A DNA stretch of 32,529 nt, from positions 1-32,529 of the forward strand of contig JAKABC010000002.1 in assembly GCA_021802025.1 (NCBI GenBank). The letters run 5' to 3'. The stretch's first letter is position 1. Each line of letters starts with the position of its first letter. The translations under genes were made by a program, and so were the position numbers. Below, one piece after another: positions 1 to 10,323 of the stretch. The notes below the pieces were generated by a model. It was not told where the DNA came from, ran no database searches, and was given only the letters and a program-made list of their open reading frames with translations. The DNA comes from Actinomycetes bacterium. Lineage in GTDB: Bacteria > Actinomycetota > Acidimicrobiia > Acidimicrobiales > RAAP-2.

Positions 1-392
1 ATCCGGCGCTGGTCGACCAGGTCGCGGGTCACCTCGCGCCGACGCTCGTCGCCCGAGGCCTCGGCCTGCTCGAGGAGCCCCTCGAGCCTCGTCGCCTCGA
101 GGGACTCGACGTGCTCGAGCCACTCCCGGTAGCGCTCCAGCTCGCCCGACGGGTCGGCCTGGGCCTCGAGCTCGCGCCGGCGCCGGCGGGACCGGTCGAG
201 CAGCTCGGTCAGCCCCTCGACGTGCTCGCCGTCGTCGGTCTCGAAGCCCTCGCGCAGCAGCCGGTCGAGGGCCGCCTCGAGGTCGCCGTCCTCCAAGAGG
301 TCGTCGACCAGTCGGCCGAGGAGGTCCTCGGCGTCGACGTCGTCGAAGTCGTCGCCCTCGCCGAAGCGGCGGAACCGGTACCGGACGGCCAC
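1..392 (-). CDS. Partial N-terminus of the MoxR partner protein (probable VWA-domain protein)
   Basis: This is my own translation, not in the ORF track. A GTG at 390-392 opens a frame with no stop to the window edge, giving about 130 residues beginning VAVRYRFRRFGEGDDFDDV. The visible part is very acidic and charged, with probable helical segments (LLGRLVDDLLEDGDLEAAL) and an Arg-rich stretch (RSRRRRRELEAQ). No VWA or MIDAS motif is visible because the C-terminal part lies outside the window. The start overlaps the upstream ATPase stop by one base (TAGTG), which suggests translational coupling. MoxR-type AAA+ ATPases are commonly followed by a von Willebrand factor A protein, and the N-terminus resembles actinobacterial members of that group. 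The VWA assignment rests on context and resemblance rather than a seen domain. Confidence 0.7.
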   Translation of the reverse strand, partial: MAVRYRFRRFGEGDDFDDVDAEDLLGRLVDDLLEDGDLEAALDRLLREGFETDDGEHVEGLTELLDRSRRRRRELEAQADPSGELERYREWLEHVESLEATRLEGLLEQAEASGDERRREVTRDLVDQRR

Positions 393-1816
393 TAGCGCGC
401 CCGGGAGCGGTAGAGCGCCCGGGCCCCGGAGGCGTCCTTGGCGAGGCGCTTGGTCAGGTAGAGCCCCTCGAGGAGGAACTCCAGGGCCGCGGCCCGCTCC
501 CCCGGGCCGGCGCCGGGCCCGGCCAGGCGCTCGACCGGACCGGCGAGCACCGGCAGCGCCTCGAGGGCGCTGGTGTACTGCGCGTCGGGCAGGTCGTCAC
601 CGGTGTGCACCACGACCTCGCCGTTGAAGGCGGCCACGATCTCGGGCGCCTCCTCGAGCAGGACCGTCTCGGCGAAGCACTGGCGCACCGCCAGCGCGAC
701 CAGGGCCGACACGACCTGGTCGGCCTCGGCGTCGTCGAGGGTGTCGAGCTCGATCTTGCCCTGGGTCGACTGGACGAGGGCGCTCAGGTCACTCACCCGC
801 GGCACCACCGCCGCGTCCCCGGTGCGCAGGGTGCGGCGCAGGGCGCTCGCCACCACCACCTCGTAGTTGGCGATCGAGAGGCGCACCGAGACCCCGGACT
901 TCTGGTTGATGGCGTTGGAGCGACGCGCCACGTGGCTCACGCGCGCGACGATCTCCTCGATGAACCAGGGCACGACGAGGGGCACGGGCGTGGCCGGCAC
1001 GTGAGCCTCCTGGTGCACGATGGCGATCTCGGTGGAGAGGTCCTCGGGGTAGTGGGTGCGAATCTGACTGCCGAAGCGGTCCTTCAACGGCGTGATGAGC
1101 CGGCCCCGGTTGGTGTAGTCCTCGGGGTTCGCCGTCGCCACGACCATCACGTCGAGGTCCAGACGCACCAGGTGACCGCGGATCTGAACGTCGCGCTCCT
1201 CGAGCACGTTCAACAGGCCCACCTGGATCCGCTCGGCCAGGTCGGGCAGCTCGTTGATGGCGAAGATCCCGCGGTTCGACTTGGGCACCAGGCCGTAGCT
1301 CAGTGCCCGCGGGTCGTCGAGGTAGAGCCCACCCGCGACCTTGATCGGGTCGACCTCGCCGATGAGGTCGGCCATCGAGGTGTCGGGCGAGGCCAACTTC
1401 TCGGCGAAGCGACGGCTGCGGTGCACCCACTCGAGCGGTGTGTCGTCCCCGTGTTCGGCCACCGCCGCGATCCCGTGGGCCGATATCGGGTGGAAGGGGT
1501 CGTCGCGCACGTCCGAGCCGGCGACGATCGGCAGCCACTCGTCGAGGAGTTCGACGAGCGAACGGATGATGCGGGTCTTGGCCTGGCCCCGCTCCCCGAG
1601 CAGGATGACGTCGTGTCCGGCCAGCAGGGCCGTCTCGAGCTGGGGCAGGACCGAGTCCTCGTAGCCGAGCACACTGGCCGTGAGCGGCTGGCCGGCGGCC
1701 AGGCGCGTCTCGAGGTTCTCGCGCATCTCGACGCGCACGGGGCGCGATACGTAGCCCGACGCGCGCAGGGCGCCGAGCGTGGTGGGTAGGTCGCGGGGGG
1801 CCACGGGAGTCGTCAT
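392..1816 (-). CDS. MoxR/ChlI-type AAA+ ATPase
   Basis: A 474-residue AAA+ ATPase of the MoxR / magnesium-chelatase subunit I type. The Walker A loop is GERGQAKT (residues 74-81) and the Walker B region is FAINELPDL, followed by the sensor/arginine-finger stretch TANPEDYTNRGRLITPLKDRFG. These proteins form hexameric rings that, with a VWA partner, help mature or insert cofactors into client complexes; the client here is unknown. It is followed with a one-base overlap by the probable VWA partner. It need not belong to the upstream hut/ABC transcript: 37 bases separate it from the permease, and TAGGGT lies exactly six bases before its ATG, as expected for its own leaderless promoter. It is not a bacteriochlorophyll magnesium chelatase in any obvious sense, since no pigment genes are nearby. 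Confidence 0.88.
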   Translation of the reverse strand: MTTPVAPRDLPTTLGALRASGYVSRPVRVEMRENLETRLAAGQPLTASVLGYEDSVLPQLETALLAGHDVILLGERGQAKTRIIRSLVELLDEWLPIVAGSDVRDDPFHPISAHGIAAVAEHGDDTPLEWVHRSRRFAEKLASPDTSMADLIGEVDPIKVAGGLYLDDPRALSYGLVPKSNRGIFAINELPDLAERIQVGLLNVLEERDVQIRGHLVRLDLDVMVVATANPEDYTNRGRLITPLKDRFGSQIRTHYPEDLSTEIAIVHQEAHVPATPVPLVVPWFIEEIVARVSHVARRSNAINQKSGVSVRLSIANYEVVVASALRRTLRTGDAAVVPRVSDLSALVQSTQGKIELDTLDDAEADQVVSALVALAVRQCFAETVLLEEAPEIVAAFNGEVVVHTGDDLPDAQYTSALEALPVLAGPVERLAGPGAGPGERAAALEFLLEGLYLTKRLAKDASGARALYRSRAR

Positions 1817-1822
1817 ACGTGC

Positions 1823-1828
1823 ACCCTA
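1823..1828 (-). promoter_or_regulatory. -10 promoter element for the MoxR ATPase (probable leaderless start)
   Basis: On the minus strand CCTAGGGT places a TANNNT hexamer (TAGGGT) six bases before the ATG at 1816. The same eight bases with the same spacing precede the MFS gene at 24198. The spacing puts the expected transcription start at or next to the A of ATG. No clear -35 box is visible. The surrounding sequence also contains short GC palindromes (CCCTAGGG, GGGGTGACCCC). Confidence 0.6.
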
Positions 1829-1853
1829 GGGGTGACCCCCCGTCGGGCGGGTC

Positions 1854-2601
1854 TCAGGCGCTCTGCCAGCGGAACCAGCGCACCCCGAGCGCACCCGCCA
1901 CCGCGACGTAGCCGGCGCAGGCGAGCACCGCGAGCCACTGGGTCGACCCCCACGCCGACAGGTCGAGCACGCCGGCGTAGACGCTCATCACGCACCCGAC
2001 CGGACTCCAGCGCGAAATCGACTCCCAGGTCGCGCCGAGCACGCCGCTCGCCCCGAACAGCCCGAGGAAGATCAGCGCCACGAGCAAGAGGCGTCCCACC
2101 GCGTTCACGGCGTCGGCCGAACGCACGAGGCCGACCACGGCCTGACCGAGGGCGAGGAAGACGGCCCCGCCGAGGGTCGAGGCGAGCAGGACGAGCAGGT
2201 ACTGCCCGAGGCTGGGGTGGAGGTGGTGCATCGCCGCCCCGACCACCACCACCACCAGGGAGACCACCAGGTTGGCGACGCCCTGGGCCAGCAGGCGGCT
2301 GCCCATCACCACCCACGCGGGCGCCGGGCTGACCCGCAGGCGCTGGAGCACCCCGGTGTCGCGGTCGCGCGCGACCCGGGTCGCATAACCCATGAGCCCG
2401 AAGGTCGCCAGCCCGTAGGCCACCGCGATCCCGATGATGTAGTAGGCGCCGCCCATCGTCCGGGTGCCCTTGTGGCCGTTGGTGATGAAGAGGATCCACA
2501 GCGGCAACAAGAGCCCGACCACGATCGAACGGCGAGCCTTTATCAGCACGAGCAGGTCGGCGCGCACAAGCGCACCGAGCATCACGCGGGTCGCGGGCGC
2601 C

Positions 2602-2609
<8 letters not shown>
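1854..2609 (-). CDS. ABC-2 type exporter permease
   Basis: A 251-residue membrane protein with about six hydrophobic segments, for example IVVGLLLPLWILFI, LVVSLVVVVVGAAM and LLLVALIFLGLFGASGVL. The cytoplasmic loop RVARDRDTGVLQRLRVSP matches the conserved loop of ABC-2 permeases of the DrrB/NodJ kind. With the preceding ATPase module it would form an ATP-driven exporter; the substrate cannot be deduced. The chosen GTG at 2609 overlaps the ATPase stop (2602-2604) by eight bases, consistent with coupled translation. It is the last gene of the hut transcript before the MoxR promoter. An exporter at the end of a histidine-degradation operon is unexpected, and nothing ties it to histidine directly. 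Confidence 0.88.
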
Positions 2610-4613
<2,004 letters not shown>

Positions 4614-4617
<4 letters not shown>

Positions 4618-6269
4618 GTCTCGCGCACCGGGACCCGCAGGCCGGTGCGCTCGGCCGTCGCCTCGGCTAGCTCGTAGCCGGCGTCGACGTGGCGCAACAC
4701 CCCCATCGCGGGGTCGTTCGTGAGGACCCGCTCGAGCTTCTCGCGCGCGAGGTCGGTACCGTCGGCCACGCAGACCTGTCCGGCGTGGATCGAGCGTCCG
4801 ATGCCGACCCCGCCCCCGTGGTGGATCGAGACCCACGACGCCCCCGACGCCGTGGCGACCAGGGCGTTGAGCAGCGGCCAGTCGGCGATCGCGTCGGAGC
4901 CATCGAGCATCCCCTCGGTCTCGCGGTACGGCGAGGCCACCGAGCCGCTGTCGAGGTGGTCGCGTCCGATCACCACCGGCGCGCTGACCTCGCCCCGGCT
5001 CACCAGGTCGTTGAAGGCGACCCCGGCCCGGTCGCGTTCGCCGTAGCCGAGCCAGCAGATCCGCGCCGGGAGGCCCTGGAAGGCGACGCGCTCCTCGGCC
5101 TTGGTGATCCAGCGCCGGAGCTTGTCGTTCTCGGGAAAGAGCTCGAGCACGGCGCGGTCGGTGACGGCGATGTCGCGCGGGTCGCCCGAGAGCGCGGCCC
5201 AGCGGAAGGGGCCCTGCCCCTCGCAAAAGAGCGGTCGGATGTAGGCCGGCACGAAGCCGGGGTAGTCGAAGGCGCGCGGGTAGCCTCCGGCCAACGCCTC
5301 GCCGCGCAGCGAGTTGCCGTAGTCGAAGACCTCGGCGCCCGCGTCCATGAACCCGACCATCGCCTCGACGTGGCGAACCATCGCCTGACGGGCCCGGTCG
5401 GTGAACTCCTCGGGCTTCTTCTCGGCGTAGTCGTGCCAGTCCGCGAGGTCGATCCCCTCGGGCAGGTAGCTCAACGGGTCGTGCGCCGAGGTCTGGTCGG
5501 TGACGATGTCCACCTCGACCCCGCGACGCAATATCTCGGGCAGGAGCGTGGCGGCGTTGCCGACCAGTCCCACACTCAGTGCCCGGCGCTGGGCCTTGGC
5601 GACCAGGACCCGCTCGAGGGCGTCGTCGAGGTCGGCCGTCCACTCGTCGAGGTAGCGCTGCTCGACCCGACGGGCGAGCCGCGTGGGGTCGACGTCGATG
5701 ACCAAACAGACGCCGTCGTTCATCGTCACCGCGAGCGGCTGGGCGCCGCCCATACCCCCGGCCCCGGCGGTGAGGGTCAGCGTGCCCGCGAGGGTCCCGT
5801 TGAAGCGCCGATCGGCGACGGCGGCGAAGGTCTCGTAGGTGCCCTGGAGGATCCCCTGGGTCCCGATGTAGATCCACGACCCCGCCGTCATCTGGCCGTA
5901 CATCGTGAGCCCGAGGGCCTCGAGGCGGCGGAACTCGGGCCAGGTGGCCCAGTCCGGGACGAGGTTGGCGTTGGCGATCACGACCCGGGGGGCCCACTCG
6001 TGGGTGCGCAGGACCCCGACCGGCCGGCCCGACTGGACGACCATCGTCTCGTCGTCCCCGAGGGTCCCCAGGGTGCGCACGAGGGCCTCGAAGCTCGGCC
6101 AGTCCCGGGCCGCCCGTCCCGTCCCGCCGTAGACGACGAGGTCGTCGGGACGCTCGGCGACCTCGGGGTCGAGGTTGTTCTGGAGCATGCGCAGGGCCGC
6201 TTCTTGGGGCCAGCCCCGTGCGCTGAGGGTCGTCCCGCGCGCCGCGCGGACCGGACGAGCGCCTTCCAT
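4614..6269 (-). CDS. hutU: Urocanate hydratase
   Basis: A 551-residue urocanase, the normal length. It converts urocanate to 4-imidazolone-5-propionate with tightly bound NAD+ as electrophile, the second step of histidine breakdown, in the cytoplasm. Diagnostic stretches are [63 protein letters not shown] and the nucleotide-binding [15 protein letters not shown]. The near-C-terminal [14 protein letters not shown] is also typical. The ATG at 6269 is supported by a strong Shine-Dalgarno, AGGAGG, whose first two bases are the last two of the hutH stop codon (CTAGGAGGACCATG). The stop overlaps the hutI GTG by four bases. Confidence 0.97.
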
Positions 6270-6272
6270 GGT

Positions 6273-6278
6273 CCTCCT
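6273..6278 (-). promoter_or_regulatory. Shine-Dalgarno of hutU overlapping the hutH stop
   Basis: AGGAGG is followed by ACC and then ATG on the minus strand, and its first AG is part of the hutH TAG stop. It is one of the few full-length Shine-Dalgarno sequences in the window; most other operon-internal genes use GTGA overlaps instead. Confidence 0.85.
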
Positions 6279-7806
6279 AGCTCAGGGTGACGAACCGGGC
6301 CGCGAGCTCGAGTAGTTCGCGGCTCTCGACCAGTCCGACGACGCCGGCGATCTCCGGCGACAGCCAGCGGTCGTGGCCCGGGCCGCCGGTGACCGCGTTG
6401 ACCCGCTCGCTGAGCGCGGCGCCGACCGGCGAGGGGGCGAGCGGGGCGCGCAGGGCGAGGGCGCGCGAGGCGGCCAACAGTTCGATCGCCACGACCGAGG
6501 TGAGGGCCGCGACGGAGCGGCGCAGCTTGCGCGCCGCGTGCCAGCCCATCGAGACGTGGTCCTCTTGCATCGCCGAGGAGGGAATCGAGTCCACGCTCGC
6601 CGGCGCGGCCAGCCGCTTCATCTCGCTGACCAGGGCCGCCTGGGCGTACTGGGCGATCATGAGCCCCGAGTCCACCCCGGGCGAGCCGGCGAGGAAGGCC
6701 GGCAGGCCGTAGCTGCGCGACTCGTCCATCAGTCGGTCGGTGCGTCGCTCGGCCATCGAGGCCACGTCGGCCAGGGCGATGGCGAGGAAGTCGAGGACGT
6801 AGCCGACCGGCGCCCCGTGGAAGTTCCCGTTGGAGGCGATCGTCCCGTCGGGCAGGACCGAGGGGTTGTCGATCGCCGAGGCCAGCTCGACGTCGGCGAC
6901 GGCGGCCGCGTGGCGCCACGTGTCGCGCGCCGCCCCGTGCACCTGGGGCGCGCAGCGTAACGAGTAGGCGTCTTGGACCTGGGAGGCGTCCTCGAGGTGG
7001 GACGCGACGATTCCCGAGCCCTCGAGCAGGGCCATCAGGTTGCGCGCACTCGTGCGCTGGCCCGGGTGGGGTCGCAGGGCCATCAGCTCCTCGACGAAGG
7101 CCCGGTCCGTGCCGCGTAGCGCCTGGACCGAGAGCGCCGCCGCGAGGTCGAGGTGAGTGAGCAGAGCGGCCACGTCGTCCAGGGCGAGCACGAGCTGGCC
7201 GAGCATGCCGTCGGTGCCGTTGATGAGCGCGAGACCCTCCTTCTCGGCGAGCTCGATCGGGGCGACCCCCACGTCGGCGAGCACGTCGGCCGCGCGACGG
7301 CGCTCGCCCCCCGCGTCGAGGACGTCGCCCTCGCCCATGAGGGCTAGCGCCACGTGCGCGAGCGGCGCTAAGTCCCCCGAGCAGCCGAGCGACCCGAACT
7401 CGTGCACGATCGGGGTCACCGCGTGGTTGAGCAGAGCGGCGTAGGCGTCCACCACGACCGGGCGCACCCCGGCGACGCCGCTGCACAGGGTGGCGAGGCG
7501 CGAGACCATCATGGCGCGCACCACCTCGACCTCGACCCGCTCGCCGACCCCGGCGGCGTGGCTGCGCACGAGCGAACGCTGCAGGTCTCGGCGTTCGTCG
7601 GGCGAGATGAAGGTGGTCGCGAGCGAACCGAAGCCCGTCGACAGCCCGTAGACGGGCTCGCCGGAGGCCACGCGCCGGTCGATGGCGGTGCGCTGGTGGG
7701 CCAGGCGTCGACGGACGTCGTCGGAGATCACCACGGCCTCGAAGCCCCTCGCCACCGCGACCACCTCCGCGCGGGTGAGAGGACGGTCCCCGACCGCGAC
7801 GCTCAC
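6277..7806 (-). CDS. hutH: Histidine ammonia-lyase
   Basis: A 509-residue histidase, the usual length, that deaminates L-histidine to urocanate and ammonia. The ORF track shows it inside a 714-residue frame, but the GTG at 7806 ([20 protein letters not shown]) is the right start because it forms a GTGA overlap with the hutG stop. [11 protein letters not shown] (about residues 53-63) is the conserved N-terminal motif. The MIO cofactor tripeptide lies in [14 protein letters not shown], with Cys-Ser-Gly at 142-144 in place of the textbook Ala-Ser-Gly. Other landmarks are [25 protein letters not shown] and [13 protein letters not shown]. Aromatic ammonia-lyases share the fold, but the hut context fixes the assignment. 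Confidence 0.96.
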   Translation of the reverse strand: MSVAVGDRPLTRAEVVAVARGFEAVVISDDVRRRLAHQRTAIDRRVASGEPVYGLSTGFGSLATTFISPDERRDLQRSLVRSHAAGVGERVEVEVVRAMMVSRLATLCSGVAGVRPVVVDAYAALLNHAVTPIVHEFGSLGCSGDLAPLAHVALALMGEGDVLDAGGERRRAADVLADVGVAPIELAEKEGLALINGTDGMLGQLVLALDDVAALLTHLDLAAALSVQALRGTDRAFVEELMALRPHPGQRTSARNLMALLEGSGIVASHLEDASQVQDAYSLRCAPQVHGAARDTWRHAAAVADVELASAIDNPSVLPDGTIASNGNFHGAPVGYVLDFLAIALADVASMAERRTDRLMDESRSYGLPAFLAGSPGVDSGLMIAQYAQAALVSEMKRLAAPASVDSIPSSAMQEDHVSMGWHAARKLRRSVAALTSVVAIELLAASRALALRAPLAPSPVGAALSERVNAVTGGPGHDRWLSPEIAGVVGLVESRELLELAARFVTLS

Positions 7807-8705
7807 GCGGCCCGCCTGGTCACGGCGGCGATCGCCTCGAGGACCACCAGGGCGCCGAGGCGGACCGTGCGCCCGTCGGGCGCGTCGCGCTCCACGTCGA
7901 TCTCGGTGACGTCGAGCGCGACCACCTGGGGCGACGCCGCCACCTCGCGCACGAAGCGGCGCACCTCGGCCGCGCTCAGCCCCCCCGGGGCCGCCCCGGG
8001 ACAGCCCGGGACGACCGCGCGGTCGGCCACGTCGAGGTCGACGTCCACGTAGACCGGCCCGCCGTGGGCGCCCGCTCGCGCGAGCGCCTCGCGAGCGAGG
8101 TCCTCGGGGCGCTCGTCGTAGAAACGCGCGCGCGCGATCGCGTGCAGCCCCGCCGCGCGGGCGTCGGCCGCGTAGGGCGCGGAGTTCGAGAAGTCGGCGA
8201 GACCCACCTGGCACACGCGGGCGCCGACCAGGCCCGCCTCGACCAGCTGGCGTACCGGGGACCCGTTGGAGCGACCCTCGCGGAAGTCGAGGTGGGCGTC
8301 GAGGGTCACCAGGCCGAACTCCCCGAGCCGCTCGCCCGCGAGGGCTGAGAGCGCCAACCAGGTGGCGGCGTTGTCGCCGCCGAGCACCACCGTGAGGTCG
8401 CACGCCGGCAGGCTCGCGCACCGGGCGCGCGTGCGCTCGACGCCCCCCTCGCCGTCGGGGTCGTCGACGTCGCCCGCGTCGAGAACGCTCACCAGTTCGG
8501 CGAGGTCGCGCCCGTCGCTCGTCGTCCAGGTCGAGTAACGCGCGAGGGCCTCGCGCAGCGCCGCCGGGGTCGAGCGCGCCGACTTGGGCGTGACCGACGT
8601 GGCGTAGGTGGGCACGCCCACCACGGCCACCGAGGCTCGACTCTCAGACCCGGGGCCCACGAGTGAGGTCGCCGGGGGCCACTTCGGGTCGGGGGAGGCC
8701 GGCAC
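7803..8705 (-). CDS. hutG: Arginase-family hydrolase, probable formimidoylglutamase
   Basis: A 300-residue ureohydrolase-fold protein and first gene of the hut operon, so most likely the enzyme that cleaves N-formimino-glutamate to glutamate and formamide. Arginase-family motifs appear in order: VVLGGDNAAT (residues 107-115), TLDAHLDFREG (134-144), SNGSPVR and VDVDLDVADRAVVPGCPGAAPGGLS. The two Asp-rich Mn-binding motifs are intact, but the first metal-ligand His of the usual GGDHS is Asn112, and SNGSP replaces the common SHGTP. Catalysis with an altered metal site, or a different substrate such as agmatine or formyl-aspartate-type compounds, cannot be excluded. The GTG at 8705 is supported by a TAACAT box exactly six bases upstream. 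The stop overlaps the hutH GTG by four bases. Confidence 0.82.
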   Translation of the reverse strand: MPASPDPKWPPATSLVGPGSESRASVAVVGVPTYATSVTPKSARSTPAALREALARYSTWTTSDGRDLAELVSVLDAGDVDDPDGEGGVERTRARCASLPACDLTVVLGGDNAATWLALSALAGERLGEFGLVTLDAHLDFREGRSNGSPVRQLVEAGLVGARVCQVGLADFSNSAPYAADARAAGLHAIARARFYDERPEDLAREALARAGAHGGPVYVDVDLDVADRAVVPGCPGAAPGGLSAAEVRRFVREVAASPQVVALDVTEIDVERDAPDGRTVRLGALVVLEAIAAVTRRAA

Positions 8706-8711
8706 GGGCCC

Positions 8712-8717
8712 ATGTTA
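8712..8717 (-). promoter_or_regulatory. -10 promoter element of the hut operon (probable leaderless start)
   Basis: On the minus strand CCTAACAT is followed by six bases (GGGCCC) and the hutG GTG. TAACAT fits TANNNT, and the CCTA prefix and N6 spacing match the boxes at 1823 and 24186. There is no Shine-Dalgarno before hutG, consistent with a leaderless transcript. No regulator gene of the HutC or HutP type is in the window. Confidence 0.55.
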
Positions 8718-8746
8718 GGCACCGACCACGCGCCGGCGCGTCGCCG

Positions 8747-8766
8747 GGCGTCACGGACGTGACGCC
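8747..8766. promoter_or_regulatory. Perfect 9-bp inverted repeat between qcrB and hutG
   Basis: GGCGTCACG GA CGTGACGCC, nine perfectly complementary bases on each side of a two-base centre. It lies 12 bases after the qcrB stop and about 30 bases upstream of the hut -10 box. It could be an operator for a dimeric repressor of the hut operon. Alternatively, as an eight-bp stem with a four-base loop, it could act as a transcription terminator for qcrB, but no T-run follows. The rest of this 73-base gap holds only the hut promoter. Confidence 0.6.
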
Positions 8767-8778
8767 GCGACGGACGGG

Positions 8779-10323
8779 CTAGCGCTCGACGACGCGCACG
8801 CCCGGCGCGGTCGACTCGGCTTCGGGCTGCTCGATGTAGGTCGGCACCGGGGTCGGCTCGAGCTCGTCGAGGACGTCCTCGGGGTAGGCGGGGGTGGGTT
8901 CGGCGACGTACTCACCCTCGTCGGTGCGCACCACCAGGTTCGGCGTCTTGCGCTTGCCCGCACCGTGGACGCCCTGGAGCTCCTTGCAGATCTTGTAGGT
9001 GATGGGGTAGGCGACGAAGGGCGAGAGGATCACGATGACGCGCATCGCCCACAGCACCGTGTTGAGCGAGAGGTGGAAGAAGTTCGCGATCACGTCGGTC
9101 GAACTCGCGATGAACAGCGCACTCAACAGGGCCAGGACCGCTACCCCGGCCGCGGTGCGCTTGGGCCGCCAGCTCGGCCGGTCCAAGAGGTGATGGATGG
9201 CGTGGTCCCCGGTGACCCGGCGTTCCAGCGCCGGCCAGGCGTAGGCCAGCCCGAAGACGATCCCCGGGAAGATCACCGCCGGGATGGTCACCTCGAAGGG
9301 GATCGTGTGGCCAAAGCCCATGAACGACCAACTGGGGAAGATGCGCAGGGCCCCGTCGAGGAAGCCCATGTACCAGTCGGGCTGGACCGCGTAGGAGATG
9401 CGCGCCGCGTCGTAGGGACCGAACTGCCAGATCGGGTTGATCTGGGCGAACGCGCCCAGCAGGGCGATCACCCCCGACACCGCGAAGAGGTAGCCCGTGG
9501 TCTTGGCCATGAAGACCGGGAACATCGGGGAGCCGACGACGTTGTTCTCCTCACGACCGGGTCCGGGGAACTGGGTGTGCTTCTGGCGCACCAGCAGGGT
9601 GAGGTGGGCGCCCACGAGGCCCAGGATTACGAGCGGGATGATCAAGACGTGCAGGATGAAAAAGCGCGGGATGATCGCGGTGCCCGGGAAGTTCCCGCCG
9701 AAGACGAAGAACGCGAGGTAGGTGCCCACGACCGGGATCGACAGCATGATCGAGTAGGCGATGCGGATGCCGGTCCCCGAGACGAGGTCGTCGGGCAGGG
9801 AGTAGCCCAAGAACCCGTTGGCGATCGCGAGGGTCAAGAGCGTGACCCCGATCGTCCAGTTGAGCTCGCGCGGCTTGCGGAAGGCGCCGGTGAAAAAGAC
9901 CCGCGCCATGTGCACGACCAGGGCACCGACGAAGATGTCGCACGCCCAGTGGTGCATCTGGCGCATCAAGAGTCCGGCGCGCACGCTGAACGACAGGTTG
10001 ACCGTCGAGGCGTAGGCCTGGGTCACGCGCTGGCCGTCGAGCGGCAGGTACGGACCGTGGTAGGTCACCAGGGCCGAGCTCGGGATGTAGTAGAAGGTCA
10101 AGAAGACCCCGGTGACGAGCAGCACCAAGAACGAGTAGAGCGCGATCTCACCGAGCATGAACGACCAGTGGTCCGGGAAGATCTTGTCGAGGAAGGTCCG
10201 CCCACCCTTGGCGACGCCCAGGCGGTCGTCGAGTTCGTTGACGACCTGTCCGAGCCGTCCGTAGCGGCCGGCGCCCTGTCGGCGCGCCCGCTTGGTGGTC
10301 GTGGCCCCCGCGACGTCGCTCAC
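8779..10323 (-). CDS. qcrB: Cytochrome bc1 complex cytochrome b subunit
   Basis: A 514-residue cytochrome b of the actinobacterial bc1 menaquinol:cytochrome c oxidoreductase, in the cell membrane. The GTG at 10323 forms a GTGA overlap with the qcrA stop and removes a spurious 89-codon extension seen in the ORF track. Histidines for the two b hemes are in RQMHHWACDIFVGALVVHMARVF and in RFFILHVLIIPLVILGLVGAHLTLLVR. The Qo-site motif is PDWY (QPDWYMGFLDGALRIFP), the form common in Gram-positive bacteria, where mitochondria have PEWY. About eight to nine hydrophobic helices are present. The C-terminal tail is polar and acidic (VLDELEPTPVPTYIEQPE). It is the last gene of ctaE-qcrC-qcrA-qcrB. Confidence 0.96.
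   Translation of the reverse strand: MSDVAGATTTKRARRQGAGRYGRLGQVVNELDDRLGVAKGGRTFLDKIFPDHWSFMLGEIALYSFLVLLVTGVFLTFYYIPSSALVTYHGPYLPLDGQRVTQAYASTVNLSFSVRAGLLMRQMHHWACDIFVGALVVHMARVFFTGAFRKPRELNWTIGVTLLTLAIANGFLGYSLPDDLVSGTGIRIAYSIMLSIPVVGTYLAFFVFGGNFPGTAIIPRFFILHVLIIPLVILGLVGAHLTLLVRQKHTQFPGPGREENNVVGSPMFPVFMAKTTGYLFAVSGVIALLGAFAQINPIWQFGPYDAARISYAVQPDWYMGFLDGALRIFPSWSFMGFGHTIPFEVTIPAVIFPGIVFGLAYAWPALERRVTGDHAIHHLLDRPSWRPKRTAAGVAVLALLSALFIASSTDVIANFFHLSLNTVLWAMRVIVILSPFVAYPITYKICKELQGVHGAGKRKTPNLVVRTDEGEYVAEPTPAYPEDVLDELEPTPVPTYIEQPEAESTAPGVRVVER

Noticed and set aside
4689-6290. 533-residue plus-strand frame opposite hutU
   Set aside because: Antisense shadow; hutU has full family motifs, start and ribosome binding site.
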